A stretch of 64,000 nucleotides of DNA from Candidatus Aminicenantota bacterium. GTDB taxonomy: Bacteria; Acidobacteriota; Aminicenantia; Aminicenantales; Aminicenantaceae. Where the stretch lies: positions 1,629,673 to 1,693,672 of the forward strand of contig CP070750.1 in the NCBI GenBank assembly GCA_020348385.1. Reading direction: 5' to 3'. Both the position numbers and the translations under genes were made by a program. The notes below the pieces were generated by a model, which did not search any database, was not told where the DNA came from, and saw only the letters and a list, made by a program, of their open reading frames with translations. Shown piece by piece: positions 25,825 to 33,989 of this stretch; the first letter of the stretch is position 1; each line of letters begins with the position of its first letter.

Positions 25825-28224
25825 TTATTCGTATCTCAATGTTTCCGAGGGGTTGGTCACGGCTGCTTGCACAGCATGAATACTGATCGTGGCGGCAGCC
25901 AATAGAAGTGCCAGGAATCCAGAAGCGATAAAAATCCAGGGCGTTAAGGTTATTCGAAAAGCATAGTTTTTGAGAACAACTGACATCGCCAAATAGGCGC
26001 TTGGCCAGGCAATCAGATTTGCGAGCAATACAAGCCACATGAATTCCCGATTGATAAGCAGGAGGATATTCTGGACCGAAGCTCCCAAAACCTTTCGGAT
26101 CCCGATCTCTTTTATTCTGAGAAATACGATCTGCAGGGTCAAGCCAAACAAGCCTGAACAGGCGATCAGGATGGCAAAAAGAGAAGCGTATTCAACCAAG
26201 CGGACCCAATGCTCCTCCCGCTCATATTGTTTGGCGACATCTGTATCCAAAAAGGAATATTCGAAGGGGATGTGTGGAGCCAGTGTCTTGAATTCCTTCT
26301 CAATATTGGCAATCGCTTCCCGGTTCCTAACCCCTTTAAGTTTGACAAAAACATAGTTATAGTCCATACCGATCAACCCCATGAAAGATGGATAAATCGG
26401 GTCGTGCAAGGACTGGGAATGGAAATCTTCAACAACGCCTATGACCTGTCGATCGACCTGTCGATCCAAATCGATTTTGAAAAACTCCGAAAGGTTGTGT
26501 CCCACAGGAGATTCCAGACCACCCAACAACTTTGCCAAGGATTCGTTGACGAGAATGGATCTCTCGAGATCCGATGGGTAGTTGTCGGAGAAATTTCTCC
26601 CGGCGATAATCCGCATTCCTAGAGTAGGAATGAAATCCTTATCCACATAGTTATAAACGACAAGTTCCTGATCGCCGCTTGCTTTCTCAAAATAGGTTCC
26701 CATCCAACCCTCTGATAGGTTGTATGTCGAACCACTAACTCCCTGAATCATCGGATAGGATAGAAGATTATTTTTTAGAGTTGATAGGAATATGACATTT
26801 GAACTTGTTTGCGACTTGAGATTTTTTATGGGCAGAACTACGACTTGGTCGGTGTTGTATCCGAGATGGATATTCAGCATATAGGATTTCTGTTTGTACA
26901 TAAAGCCGGTGGATATTATCAGGAAAATAGATATGGCGAACTGGAAAACGATCAAAGACCTATTGAACGTATTTTTTCGAGACCATCTCATCCTTCGACG
27001 AAAAAGGTCGACGGACGAGAATTTCGACAGGAAAAAGGCGGGATAACTCCCAGCAACTATCCCCACAAAAAAGACGATTCCTAAACAAAACACAACGGCC
27101 CATTCATTGGAAAATGCATCCAGCCTGAGATTTTTTTGAGAGAGCCGATTGAAGGGAGGCAAAAAAAGTTCGACCATGACCAAAGCGATTGTGAGGGAGA
27201 GAAAACTAAGAAACAGGGATTCAAACCAAAATTGCTGAATCAGCTGTTTCCGTTTGGCTCCGAGAACTTTCCGGACTCCGATCTCTTTTATTCTTGTTGC
27301 AGCTTTCCCGATAGAAAGGTTCACGAAATTGAAGCAGGCAATAACCAGGACAAGGAGCGATATCCCTGCCAAAATATAGGAGTAGTTGATCGTGCTTTTT
27401 TGGGACAACACTTCGGACCCATACTCTCCCTTTAAATGAAAGGCAGCAAGGGATTTGAGATCATGTCCACTTTCCTTGGAGAACCTCTCTTGAAGCGGAA
27501 CATCGATGCTCGTCTTGAATTTTTCTATAAGCGGTTGGACTTGATCCGCATTGTTCAGCTGGATGAAACAACCCAGGGAACGTGCTTTTTGAGGATCATT
27601 CACGGAACTACCGTGGACCCTCTCCAGATTGATAAGAAGATCGAATTGAAAGCTGGATGTGCTCGGAATTTCTTCCAATACTCCTGTGACGATAAAATCT
27701 GAATATTCATCTGTCATCCGGATAGACAAAGTCTCACCCAAGGGATTTTCTTCTCCAAAATATTTTTTGGCCGTCGCTTTGCTGAGAACAACCGCATCCG
27801 GATGATCCAGTGCATTTGTGCCCTCTCCGTATTCAAACGGGAATGTGAATACACTGAAAAAGGTAGGATCTGCGGCGAGTGCTTGCTGTTCAAAAAAATC
27901 ATCCTTTAGACTGACCACAAAATCTAGTTTTTCCACACGAACGGCACGGATAACTTCAGGGAACTGGCGTGCAAGATCCAGCGCCAAATGGGATTTGGGA
28001 TCAGCGATTGCCCGCCCCATAGGCAGGACGAGTACCATTTTCATCTCGTAAATGGTATCGATATTTTCGTGGAACCTGTCAAAAGACAGCTCATGATGGA
28101 TAAAAAGAAAAGAAAGGATACTGCAGGTTATGCCTGTACCCAGGCCCAGGATTATGATGAGAGTATTGAGTTTGTTTTTCAGCAGATTGCGAAATGCCAC
28201 TTTTAAGAAGTTTTTATACATCAT
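25825..28224 (-). CDS. MacB/FtsX-type ABC transporter permease, orphan
   Basis: This is the third MacB-like permease, 799 residues, without the prefix domain. TM1 lies near residues 20-42. The first three-helix bundle (280-420) follows KAATRIKEIGVRKVLGAKRK, a fifth TM lies near 430, and the last bundle (670-790) follows FLRIKEIGIRKVLGAS. Periplasmic domains fill the intervals. No ATPase gene is nearby. AGGAG precedes two adjacent ATGs; I used the first. It is driven by a near-perfect sigma-54 promoter and tandem dyads in the 134-bp region upstream. That makes it co-regulated with 7502-9937 rather than with its immediate PadR-linked neighbour. Confidence 0.92.
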   Translation of the reverse strand: MMYKNFLKVAFRNLLKNKLNTLIIILGLGTGITCSILSFLFIHHELSFDRFHENIDTIYEMKMVLVLPMGRAIADPKSHLALDLARQFPEVIRAVRVEKLDFVVSLKDDFFEQQALAADPTFFSVFTFPFEYGEGTNALDHPDAVVLSKATAKKYFGEENPLGETLSIRMTDEYSDFIVTGVLEEIPSTSSFQFDLLINLERVHGSSVNDPQKARSLGCFIQLNNADQVQPLIEKFKTSIDVPLQERFSKESGHDLKSLAAFHLKGEYGSEVLSQKSTINYSYILAGISLLVLVIACFNFVNLSIGKAATRIKEIGVRKVLGAKRKQLIQQFWFESLFLSFLSLTIALVMVELFLPPFNRLSQKNLRLDAFSNEWAVVFCLGIVFFVGIVAGSYPAFFLSKFSSVDLFRRRMRWSRKNTFNRSLIVFQFAISIFLIISTGFMYKQKSYMLNIHLGYNTDQVVVLPIKNLKSQTSSNVIFLSTLKNNLLSYPMIQGVSGSTYNLSEGWMGTYFEKASGDQELVVYNYVDKDFIPTLGMRIIAGRNFSDNYPSDLERSILVNESLAKLLGGLESPVGHNLSEFFKIDLDRQVDRQVIGVVEDFHSQSLHDPIYPSFMGLIGMDYNYVFVKLKGVRNREAIANIEKEFKTLAPHIPFEYSFLDTDVAKQYEREEHWVRLVEYASLFAILIACSGLFGLTLQIVFLRIKEIGIRKVLGASVQNILLLINREFMWLVLLANLIAWPSAYLAMSVVLKNYAFRITLTPWIFIASGFLALLLAAATISIHAVQAAVTNPSETLRYE

Positions 28225-28251
28225 TTTCTCCTACATCTCCCAAGTTATTTG

Positions 28252-28267
28252 AGCAAAATCTGTGCCA
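28252..28267 (-). promoter_or_regulatory. Sigma-54 (-24/-12) promoter, near-perfect consensus
   Basis: Read on the minus strand the site is TGGCAC-N5-TTGCT, matching every conserved sigma-54 position with GG and GC 10 bp apart. It lies 27 bp upstream of the permease ATG at 28224, giving a leader of about 17 nt that includes AGGAG. Confidence 0.82.
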
Positions 28268-28320
28268 AACGATAATCTTTAGTGGTATTTCAGGACAAGA
28301 TGATACGATGTGGAGTGTAA

Positions 28321-28358
28321 TGTCCATAAACGATACAATCTATGTACGCTGACGGACA
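28321..28358 (-). promoter_or_regulatory. Tandem dyads, candidate enhancer site for sigma-54 activator
   Basis: On the plus strand TGTACG-CTGA-CGGACA occupies 28343-28358, an inverted repeat with five of six arm positions matching. A weaker partner beginning TGTCCA-TAAA lies 22 bp nearer the promoter (from 28321). The full dyad is centred about 110 bp upstream of the predicted start site. The architecture mirrors that at 7363-7399. Confidence 0.5.
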
Positions 28359-29129
28359 TTAATCAGGTGCGTCCATAAACTTTTTGGCTATTTCTTGATA
28401 GGATTCTTGGCTGATGTATTCGTAGAGCTGGAGTTTGTGTAGGAGCCAACGGCACCGCCATTTGAGCCACGGGCTATCTCCTTTGGGGTCTATGCTCAGG
28501 GGACGCGGCAGAACTGCCACCAAACGAACCACCTCATCAAGATCGAGGTAACTGACAGAATATCCAAAATAATATTTTGAGGCCGCATCGACGCCAAAAA
28601 CACCAGGTCCCAGCTCGATCACATTCAGGTAAAGCTCAAAAATTCTGTCCTTGGAAAGAACCTTTTCCAATTTTCGCGCGATCAGATATTCTTTGAATTT
28701 CCGCAAGAGGTTTTTTTTAGGAGATAAATATAAATTCTTGGCCAACTGCTGGGTGATGGTGCTCCCCCCTCGGGCAAACTTTTTCTCCTGTATGTTCTTT
28801 TTGATCGCCTCTTTGAGTTCTTCGAAGTCTATTCCTTTATGCCAGTAAAATCCGGCATCCTCTGCAATTCGTACCGTATCTTTCAGGAGTTGAGGGACCT
28901 GTGAAAATGGCACCCAATTCTGTCTTACACCATATTCTGTTCCTTCCCTTTTTGCCTGTTTAATCCGTGTCTTCATCAATGCTGTACTTTTCGGATTGTT
29001 TGTTTTCAAACCGGAAACATCGGGAAGAATCAGAAAAAGATGGGCAATAAATACAGAAAAACAGACAAAAACAGCGAGCATCGCCCATGTACGTGCCCGT
29101 TTTCTCTTGAAGAAGCGCCAAATTTCCAT
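28359..29129 (-). CDS. mtgA: Monofunctional peptidoglycan glycosyltransferase
   Basis: This is a family GT51 transglycosylase, which polymerises lipid II into glycan strands at the outer face of the inner membrane. It has 256 residues with one N-terminal anchor (about 17-36). Family motifs are present: RIAEDAGFYWHKGID (catalytic Glu in AEDAGFY, usually EDxxFxxH), RGGSTITQQLAKNLYLS, KFKEYLIARKLEKVLSKDRIFELYLN and GVFGVDAASKYYFG. There is no transpeptidase domain, which defines the MtgA type. AGGACAAC precedes the ATG, and a TATAAA (29146-29151, minus) may be its -10. The gene is monocistronic. Confidence 0.94.
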   Translation of the reverse strand: MEIWRFFKRKRARTWAMLAVFVCFSVFIAHLFLILPDVSGLKTNNPKSTALMKTRIKQAKREGTEYGVRQNWVPFSQVPQLLKDTVRIAEDAGFYWHKGIDFEELKEAIKKNIQEKKFARGGSTITQQLAKNLYLSPKKNLLRKFKEYLIARKLEKVLSKDRIFELYLNVIELGPGVFGVDAASKYYFGYSVSYLDLDEVVRLVAVLPRPLSIDPKGDSPWLKWRCRWLLHKLQLYEYISQESYQEIAKKFMDAPD

Positions 29130-29178
29130 GTTGTCCTACTCTTATTTTATACCCCATGCCGCACAAATGAAACCTTGA

Positions 29179-29207
29179 TTGACAATCCATCATTCTAAGC
29201 GTAATGT
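29179..29207 (+). promoter_or_regulatory. Sigma-70 promoter for phosphofructokinase
   Basis: TTGACA (29179-29184), a 17-bp spacer and TAATGT (29202-29207) predict transcription from about 29214. The upstream in-frame ATG at 29204 lies inside the -10, so translation must begin at 29228. Confidence 0.55.
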
Positions 29208-29227
29208 ATTTGATTCAGGAGATTCTT

Positions 29228-30433
29228 ATGGCCAACGTGAAAAAACTCAGAGGCAGGATCGGGATCCTAACCGGTGGAGGCGATGTCCCGGGATTGAATC
29301 CCGCGATCCGGGCGGTTACGATCAGAGCAATCAGGGAAGGTTTCGAAGTGATCGGAATTCGGAGAGGGTGGGCCGGCTTGATTGAAATGAACAGAGACTT
29401 GGCCTGTCCGGATATGGTGAATTGCCAGGTTTTGACCGAAGAACTCGTCAATAAGGTGGGCCGGACTGGAGGAACCTTTCTGCATTCCTCACGCACCCGT
29501 CCCAGCCATGTTCCTGATGTCAATATCCCCGAACACTTCAGGGATAATTATAAGGAAAAAATCAACGATCTGACCCCTGAAGTGTTGAAAAACTTGGATG
29601 CCCTCGGAATAGATTATCTTATTCCCATCGGAGGGGATGACACGCTGAGCTACGGAGTCCATCTTCACGAGAAAGGGATAAAAGTTATCGGCATTCCCAA
29701 AACTATGGATAATGATGTCCCTGGGACAGATTATTGCATAGGTTTCAGCACCTGTGTGACCCGCACCATATCCTTGACTCATGCCCTGCGGACCACAGCT
29801 GGATCACACGAGCGGTTTCTCGTCATCGAGGTTTTTGGCCGGTATGCGGGTTTTACCGCTCTTCTTCCGACAATGGCAGGAGCTGCCAACCGATGCGTCA
29901 TCCCAGAACACGAATTCAACATAGAACGGTTGTGCCAGTTGCTGACCGAAGACCGGGAAACGAATCCCAGTCGCTATTCGGTTGTTCTTGTTTCGGAAGG
30001 AGCGATGTTCCAGGGTGGCGACATGGTTTTCGAAGGGAGCGATAAGGATATGTTTGGCCATAAGAAGCTTGGCGGCATCGGAGACTTGGTATCCAACCAA
30101 CTAAAAAAACTATCCCCAAAATTCAACAATGGCCGCCAGATCAACTTGATCAACCAGAGATTGAGCTATCTTGTCCGTTGCGGAGACCCGGATGCCATCG
30201 ATTCCATTGTCCCGATGGCTTTCGGGAACTTGGCTTTAGATCTTGTTTTGGGAGGGACGTCGGGGCGATTGGTGAGCTTGAGGAATGGGAAATACGATAA
30301 TGTTCCTATCGAGGCCGTCACCAGCATGAAAAAAGTAGTGGATGTGGTCAAATATTACAATACGGATAGATTGAGACCCTATTACAAAAGCTTTAACCTC
30401 AAGCCCCTTTTTATCATGACCAGCGATTATTGA
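29228..30433 (+). CDS. pfp: 6-phosphofructokinase, PPi-dependent type by signature
   Basis: This glycolytic enzyme converts fructose 6-phosphate to the 1,6-bisphosphate. GILTGGGDVPGLNPAIRA near the N-terminus is the phosphoryl-donor loop. GGDD is at 135-138 and PKTMDND at 157-163. ATP enzymes usually have GGDG and GTIDND at these two places. Asp138 plus Lys158 is the known signature of pyrophosphate-dependent enzymes, so PPi use is likely but not certain. The 401-residue length fits the PPi/group III proteins. The ATG at 29228 has AGGAG upstream and is favoured by the promoter position. The M14 peptidase gene follows 28 bp later. Confidence 0.92.
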   Translation: MANVKKLRGRIGILTGGGDVPGLNPAIRAVTIRAIREGFEVIGIRRGWAGLIEMNRDLACPDMVNCQVLTEELVNKVGRTGGTFLHSSRTRPSHVPDVNIPEHFRDNYKEKINDLTPEVLKNLDALGIDYLIPIGGDDTLSYGVHLHEKGIKVIGIPKTMDNDVPGTDYCIGFSTCVTRTISLTHALRTTAGSHERFLVIEVFGRYAGFTALLPTMAGAANRCVIPEHEFNIERLCQLLTEDRETNPSRYSVVLVSEGAMFQGGDMVFEGSDKDMFGHKKLGGIGDLVSNQLKKLSPKFNNGRQINLINQRLSYLVRCGDPDAIDSIVPMAFGNLALDLVLGGTSGRLVSLRNGKYDNVPIEAVTSMKKVVDVVKYYNTDRLRPYYKSFNLKPLFIMTSDY

Positions 30434-30461
30434 ACGGATGGGGTGAAAATAGGAGATAACC

Positions 30462-32390
30462 ATGAGCAAAACAAAGAATGTCCTCGCTTTTTTTATCGTG
30501 CTTTCGGGTTTTTTGGCGCTTTGTTCAGGCCTGATCCTGGCACAAGGTCAGACTCAGGAAGAAAAAGAATCGAAATATTGGACGGTCGCGGGATATCGCC
30601 ATGGCCCCAGCTTTTTTCCCCGCAGTTTTTATGAAGAGACTAGACCCCTCCAAAAAGAGGTTATGGATTTTAAACACTACCATACCTATACAGAAATGGT
30701 TTGGTGGTTCAAAAAATGGGCGGGTGAATATCCAGATCTCGTCGATCTTTACATCGTGGCCAAAAGCTTTGGAGGACGCGACATCTATCAACTCACATTG
30801 ACCAATAAAAAGACAGGGAAAGATACGGATAAACCGGCGATGTTTATTGATGGGAATCGTCACAGTGGCGAGGTGACAGCGGCAGAATCAGCCTTTTGGA
30901 TGTTGTACCACATGCTCACCCATTATGGCAGCGATCCAGAAATCACTCGGCTTTTGGATCATTTCGCCTTTTACTTTCGTCCCAAGAATAATCCCGATGG
31001 AAGCTTGCTGTATTTGGAGACAGCCCAAACGCTCCGGAGCACGATTCGTCCCTATGACAATGATGGAGACGGACTTCTGGACGAGGATCCGGCTGAAGAC
31101 CTGGACGGGGATGGCAAAATCCGGCAGATGCGTGTCAAAGTGGAAAAGGGAAAAGGGAGTTTTGTGATAGACCCGCGCGATCCCAAAGGTCGTCTGATGA
31201 CGTTTGCAGAAAAGGGGGAGGGCGAATACAACATCATGTCCGAAGGCATTGACAACGACGGGGACGGCAGAATCAACGAAGATGGCGTCGGCGGCCTTGA
31301 CCTCCACAGGAACTACCCTGAGAATTGGCGCCCGATGGAAGAGGCAACTGGTCGTGGTTTCACACAACGGGGTGCCGGAGCCTATCCCCTATCTGAGGTG
31401 GAGACACGCTCTCTGGTGGTTTTTGTGCTGGAACATCCGAATATCTCTGTGATGAACACGATGGATACGACTGTTCCGATGCACTTAAGACCCCCATCAA
31501 CCTCTCCCAGTGAAGAACGCATGTATCCCGAAGATCTCGCTTTGTATAAGCACCTTGATGAAAAAGGAAAAGAGATCACAGGATATGAACGGGCGGGAGA
31601 TGTTTATCAGGATTACGGCAGAGGAAGGCCTTTGTTCGGGCACAGCCCGGATTTTGGGTATTGGTATTATGGGTCCATATGGTACGGAGACGAGCTGTGG
31701 AATGGTGGACGTATCGGGGATTATGACGAAAACGGAGAAACGGATGAATGGGATCGACTCCAGTATAACGACAGGGAGCTTTTGGTGAGTCGTTTCCAGG
31801 ATTGGACCAAGGTGATCCATCCGGAATATGGAGAAGTTGAGGTGGGAGGATGGGATGGAAAATTTTATCGCCAGAATCCCCCGCCGGAGCTTCTGGAAGA
31901 GTGGGCAGAAAAGGAAGCTCGTTTTAACCTGATGCTTGCTGGAAGTCTTCCGATGGTCGAGATGCGTGATCCTATCATCAGAAAAAGAAACGGAGATTTT
32001 ACCGTGGAAGTCGAACTGGAAAACAAGGGATTTCTCCCTACGGCGCTCAAACAAGCGCTCCTTGTGAAAATCGTCCGACCGGATCGGATCGAACTGGAAT
32101 TCCCACCAGGGGTACTCCCTAGGCGTTCTCAGGGAAGGGGGCGTTTCAGAGGCATGTTTGGGGGAAGGCCGATGAGCCAGGAGGCAGAACAGACGGAAAA
32201 ACCTAAAGTCGAGATCATCGCACCGGAAAAAGGTCAACCATATGTGGACATTGGCCGCATTCCAGGAAACGATAAGGTCAAGGTGACATTCAAGCTTCGC
32301 CTGAAGGATATCGAAAGCACAAAATGCACCGTCCGATACACTTCGACGCGAGGAGGCGTGTTGTCCAAGGATATCCTGATCGGCAATTGA
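30462..32390 (+). CDS. Exported M14 carboxypeptidase with calcium-type loops
   Basis: This M14 metallopeptidase of 642 residues has a signal peptide (1-28). First zinc ligands are H134 and E137 (GNRHSGEVTA). NPDGS and DLHRNYPENW form the substrate pocket. Inserted in the catalytic domain are aspartate-rich EF-hand/dockerin-like loops: DNDGDGLLDED (199-209), DLDGDGKI (213-220) and DNDGDGRINED near 263. A later one, DYDENGETDEW, lies near 422. The place of the third zinc His (usually HxxG before a LRPP-like strand) reads DTTVPMHLRPP, so an Asp may substitute. It is co-directional with the kinase 28 bp upstream. It abuts the convergent PPIase with no gap. Confidence 0.9.
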   Translation: MSKTKNVLAFFIVLSGFLALCSGLILAQGQTQEEKESKYWTVAGYRHGPSFFPRSFYEETRPLQKEVMDFKHYHTYTEMVWWFKKWAGEYPDLVDLYIVAKSFGGRDIYQLTLTNKKTGKDTDKPAMFIDGNRHSGEVTAAESAFWMLYHMLTHYGSDPEITRLLDHFAFYFRPKNNPDGSLLYLETAQTLRSTIRPYDNDGDGLLDEDPAEDLDGDGKIRQMRVKVEKGKGSFVIDPRDPKGRLMTFAEKGEGEYNIMSEGIDNDGDGRINEDGVGGLDLHRNYPENWRPMEEATGRGFTQRGAGAYPLSEVETRSLVVFVLEHPNISVMNTMDTTVPMHLRPPSTSPSEERMYPEDLALYKHLDEKGKEITGYERAGDVYQDYGRGRPLFGHSPDFGYWYYGSIWYGDELWNGGRIGDYDENGETDEWDRLQYNDRELLVSRFQDWTKVIHPEYGEVEVGGWDGKFYRQNPPPELLEEWAEKEARFNLMLAGSLPMVEMRDPIIRKRNGDFTVEVELENKGFLPTALKQALLVKIVRPDRIELEFPPGVLPRRSQGRGRFRGMFGGRPMSQEAEQTEKPKVEIIAPEKGQPYVDIGRIPGNDKVKVTFKLRLKDIESTKCTVRYTSTRGGVLSKDILIGN

Positions 32391-33473
32391 TCAGAAAATC
32401 AATTCGAGGAGCTCTACTTCATAGACCAGCGTTGAATTGGGCGAAATTACAAAACGCTTTTTGCCCTGTATTTCTTTGGCATAAAACCCGCTGGTTCCAT
32501 ATGCCAATGGGGATGGAAGGATGAGTATCCTCTTCTCCCCCAATCGCATCTCCATAACGGCCTGATCGAATCCGGTTGTGACGTGGTTTTTGCCGATTTC
32601 CATGATAAATTCTTCAGCCGGTGGTTCATTGTTCGGTTTGCCGTTAGTCGTGCTGAAAAACATTTTCCCATTTAGAACCTCTCCAGAGTAGCGAATCCGG
32701 ACCTTGGATCCGAGCTCAGGGACTTTGCCTTTGCCTTCTTTGACTATCACATACTTCAAGCCTGAATCTGACTCGACCGCATCCGGCCACTGATTTTGGA
32801 TGGTTGCAGATTCTCGTGCCTTTTTCTCTTTTTCTTGTGCCTCCACCCTTTTTTCAACCTGATCCACAAGATTATAGAACACCTCGGTATCGGCCCGGAA
32901 TTGTCTGGCACTCTTACCACTTCGCACGATTTTAACGTTTTGGATAACATCATCTTGCCTGATTGAGTTGACAACATCCATTCCTTCCACGACTTCGCCA
33001 AAAACGGTGTAATCCCCATCAAGATAGGACCGATCGCTCAGGGTGATATAAAATTGGTTGCCATTCGTATGAGGCCCTCCGTTGGCCATCCCTAAAACGC
33101 CGGCACGGTTATGGGAAAGTTCTGGATGGATCTCGTTAGGAAACATGTAGCCCAACCGGCCTTCTTCTTCTGTATCGGGAGCCCCGGCTTGAATCACATG
33201 ACCGGGGACGACCCTGTGGAATTTGGAACCATCAAAGAACGGGACTCCTTCAGGGAAAACATCATTTTTTATGGTCCCCTCAACGAGGCCGACAAAGCTG
33301 GCCACGGTCATCGGGGTTTTTTCATATTCGAGAGCTAAAACAATCAAGCCTTTATTGGTATGGAGTTCGGCATAAAGTCCTTCAGGATATTGTGTGTTCG
33401 AGCAACAAAGTCCTGCCCAAATCGATCCAATCAAAAAAACAATTAGCGAAATCCAAGATTTGTTTGTATGCAT
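32391..33473 (-). CDS. Exported cyclophilin-FKBP fusion peptidyl-prolyl isomerase
   Basis: The 360-residue protein fuses two unrelated prolyl-isomerase folds. Residues about 30-190 are a cyclophilin (FHRVVPGHVIQAG, GMANGGPHTNGNQFYITL, YTVFGEVVEGMDVVNSI). A Glu/Lys-rich linker (about 215-240) follows. Residues 255-360 are an FKBP (KVRIRYSGEVLNGKMFFST, FDQAVMEMRLGEKRILILPSPLAYG, TLVYEVELLE). The hydrophobic N-terminus ends in a Cys pair (23-24) without a classical lipobox. It probably assists protein folding in the periplasm. The ATG at 33473 has GAGGAGG upstream; the frame also opens at 33491. It forms a tandem with the YbjQ and deacylase genes upstream. Confidence 0.93.
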   Translation of the reverse strand: MHTNKSWISLIVFLIGSIWAGLCCSNTQYPEGLYAELHTNKGLIVLALEYEKTPMTVASFVGLVEGTIKNDVFPEGVPFFDGSKFHRVVPGHVIQAGAPDTEEEGRLGYMFPNEIHPELSHNRAGVLGMANGGPHTNGNQFYITLSDRSYLDGDYTVFGEVVEGMDVVNSIRQDDVIQNVKIVRSGKSARQFRADTEVFYNLVDQVEKRVEAQEKEKKARESATIQNQWPDAVESDSGLKYVIVKEGKGKVPELGSKVRIRYSGEVLNGKMFFSTTNGKPNNEPPAEEFIMEIGKNHVTTGFDQAVMEMRLGEKRILILPSPLAYGTSGFYAKEIQGKKRFVISPNSTLVYEVELLELIF

Positions 33474-33491
33474 CCCATCCTCCTCATCCAT

Positions 33492-33950
33492 TCATGATGA
33501 TACAGGTTTCACTATAACAGCTGTTCCATAGCAAAGGACTTCTGTTACTCCTTGCATGATCTCTGTCGTATCGTATCTAACTCCGATAACGGCGTTGGCA
33601 CCGATTTCCTCTGCATGGGACGCCATCATCTCAAAAGCGTCGGCTCTAGTCTGTTCACACAGCTCTGTAAAAAGTGTGATATTCCCGCCGATCAATGTCT
33701 GTAGAGAAGCGCCAATCGTCCCAAATACTGAACGAGAGCGAACCAGCACGCCTCGGACGACCCCAAGAGACTTAACGATTTTGTAGCCATCAATAGTGAA
33801 AGCTGTGGTGGTCATGGTATAAATTGCTTTCGGCTGCCTCGCTTGCGTTTTCTCCTCCGGTGTCATTTTTGCAAAGCATTTCCTGCAAATTGATTCAGTC
33901 GAAAAATAGTGTTCGGAAGGATAATCTTTTTTGCATTTTTCACACTTCAT
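33492..33950 (-). CDS. YbjQ-family protein with N-terminal zinc ribbon
   Basis: The protein is 152 residues. Residues 1-30 hold two CxxC pairs (CEKC, CRKC) that form a zinc-ribbon-like knuckle. Residues 45-150 are the YbjQ/UPF0145 domain (IVKSLGVVRGVLVRSRSV, EEIGANAVIGVRYDTT, EVLCYGTAVIV). YbjQ proteins form pentamers of unproven function; a heavy-metal or stress role has been suggested for homologues. AAAGGAGG precedes the ATG. It lies 18 bp before the PPIase start and 39 bp after the deacylase stop, all minus strand. Confidence 0.9.
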   Translation of the reverse strand: MKCEKCKKDYPSEHYFSTESICRKCFAKMTPEEKTQARQPKAIYTMTTTAFTIDGYKIVKSLGVVRGVLVRSRSVFGTIGASLQTLIGGNITLFTELCEQTRADAFEMMASHAEEIGANAVIGVRYDTTEIMQGVTEVLCYGTAVIVKPVSS

Positions 33951-33989
33951 GGAAGTATCCTCCTTTATGCTTCGATGTTTACAAAAAAA

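Noticed and set aside
29204..29227. Upstream ATG of the phosphofructokinase frame
   Set aside because: It overlaps the predicted -10 element and lacks a ribosome site, whereas 29228 has AGGAG.
31497..32237. 246-residue minus-strand open frame opposite the M14 peptidase
   Set aside because: It is antisense to a well-supported gene and has a basic, low-complexity composition with no family features.
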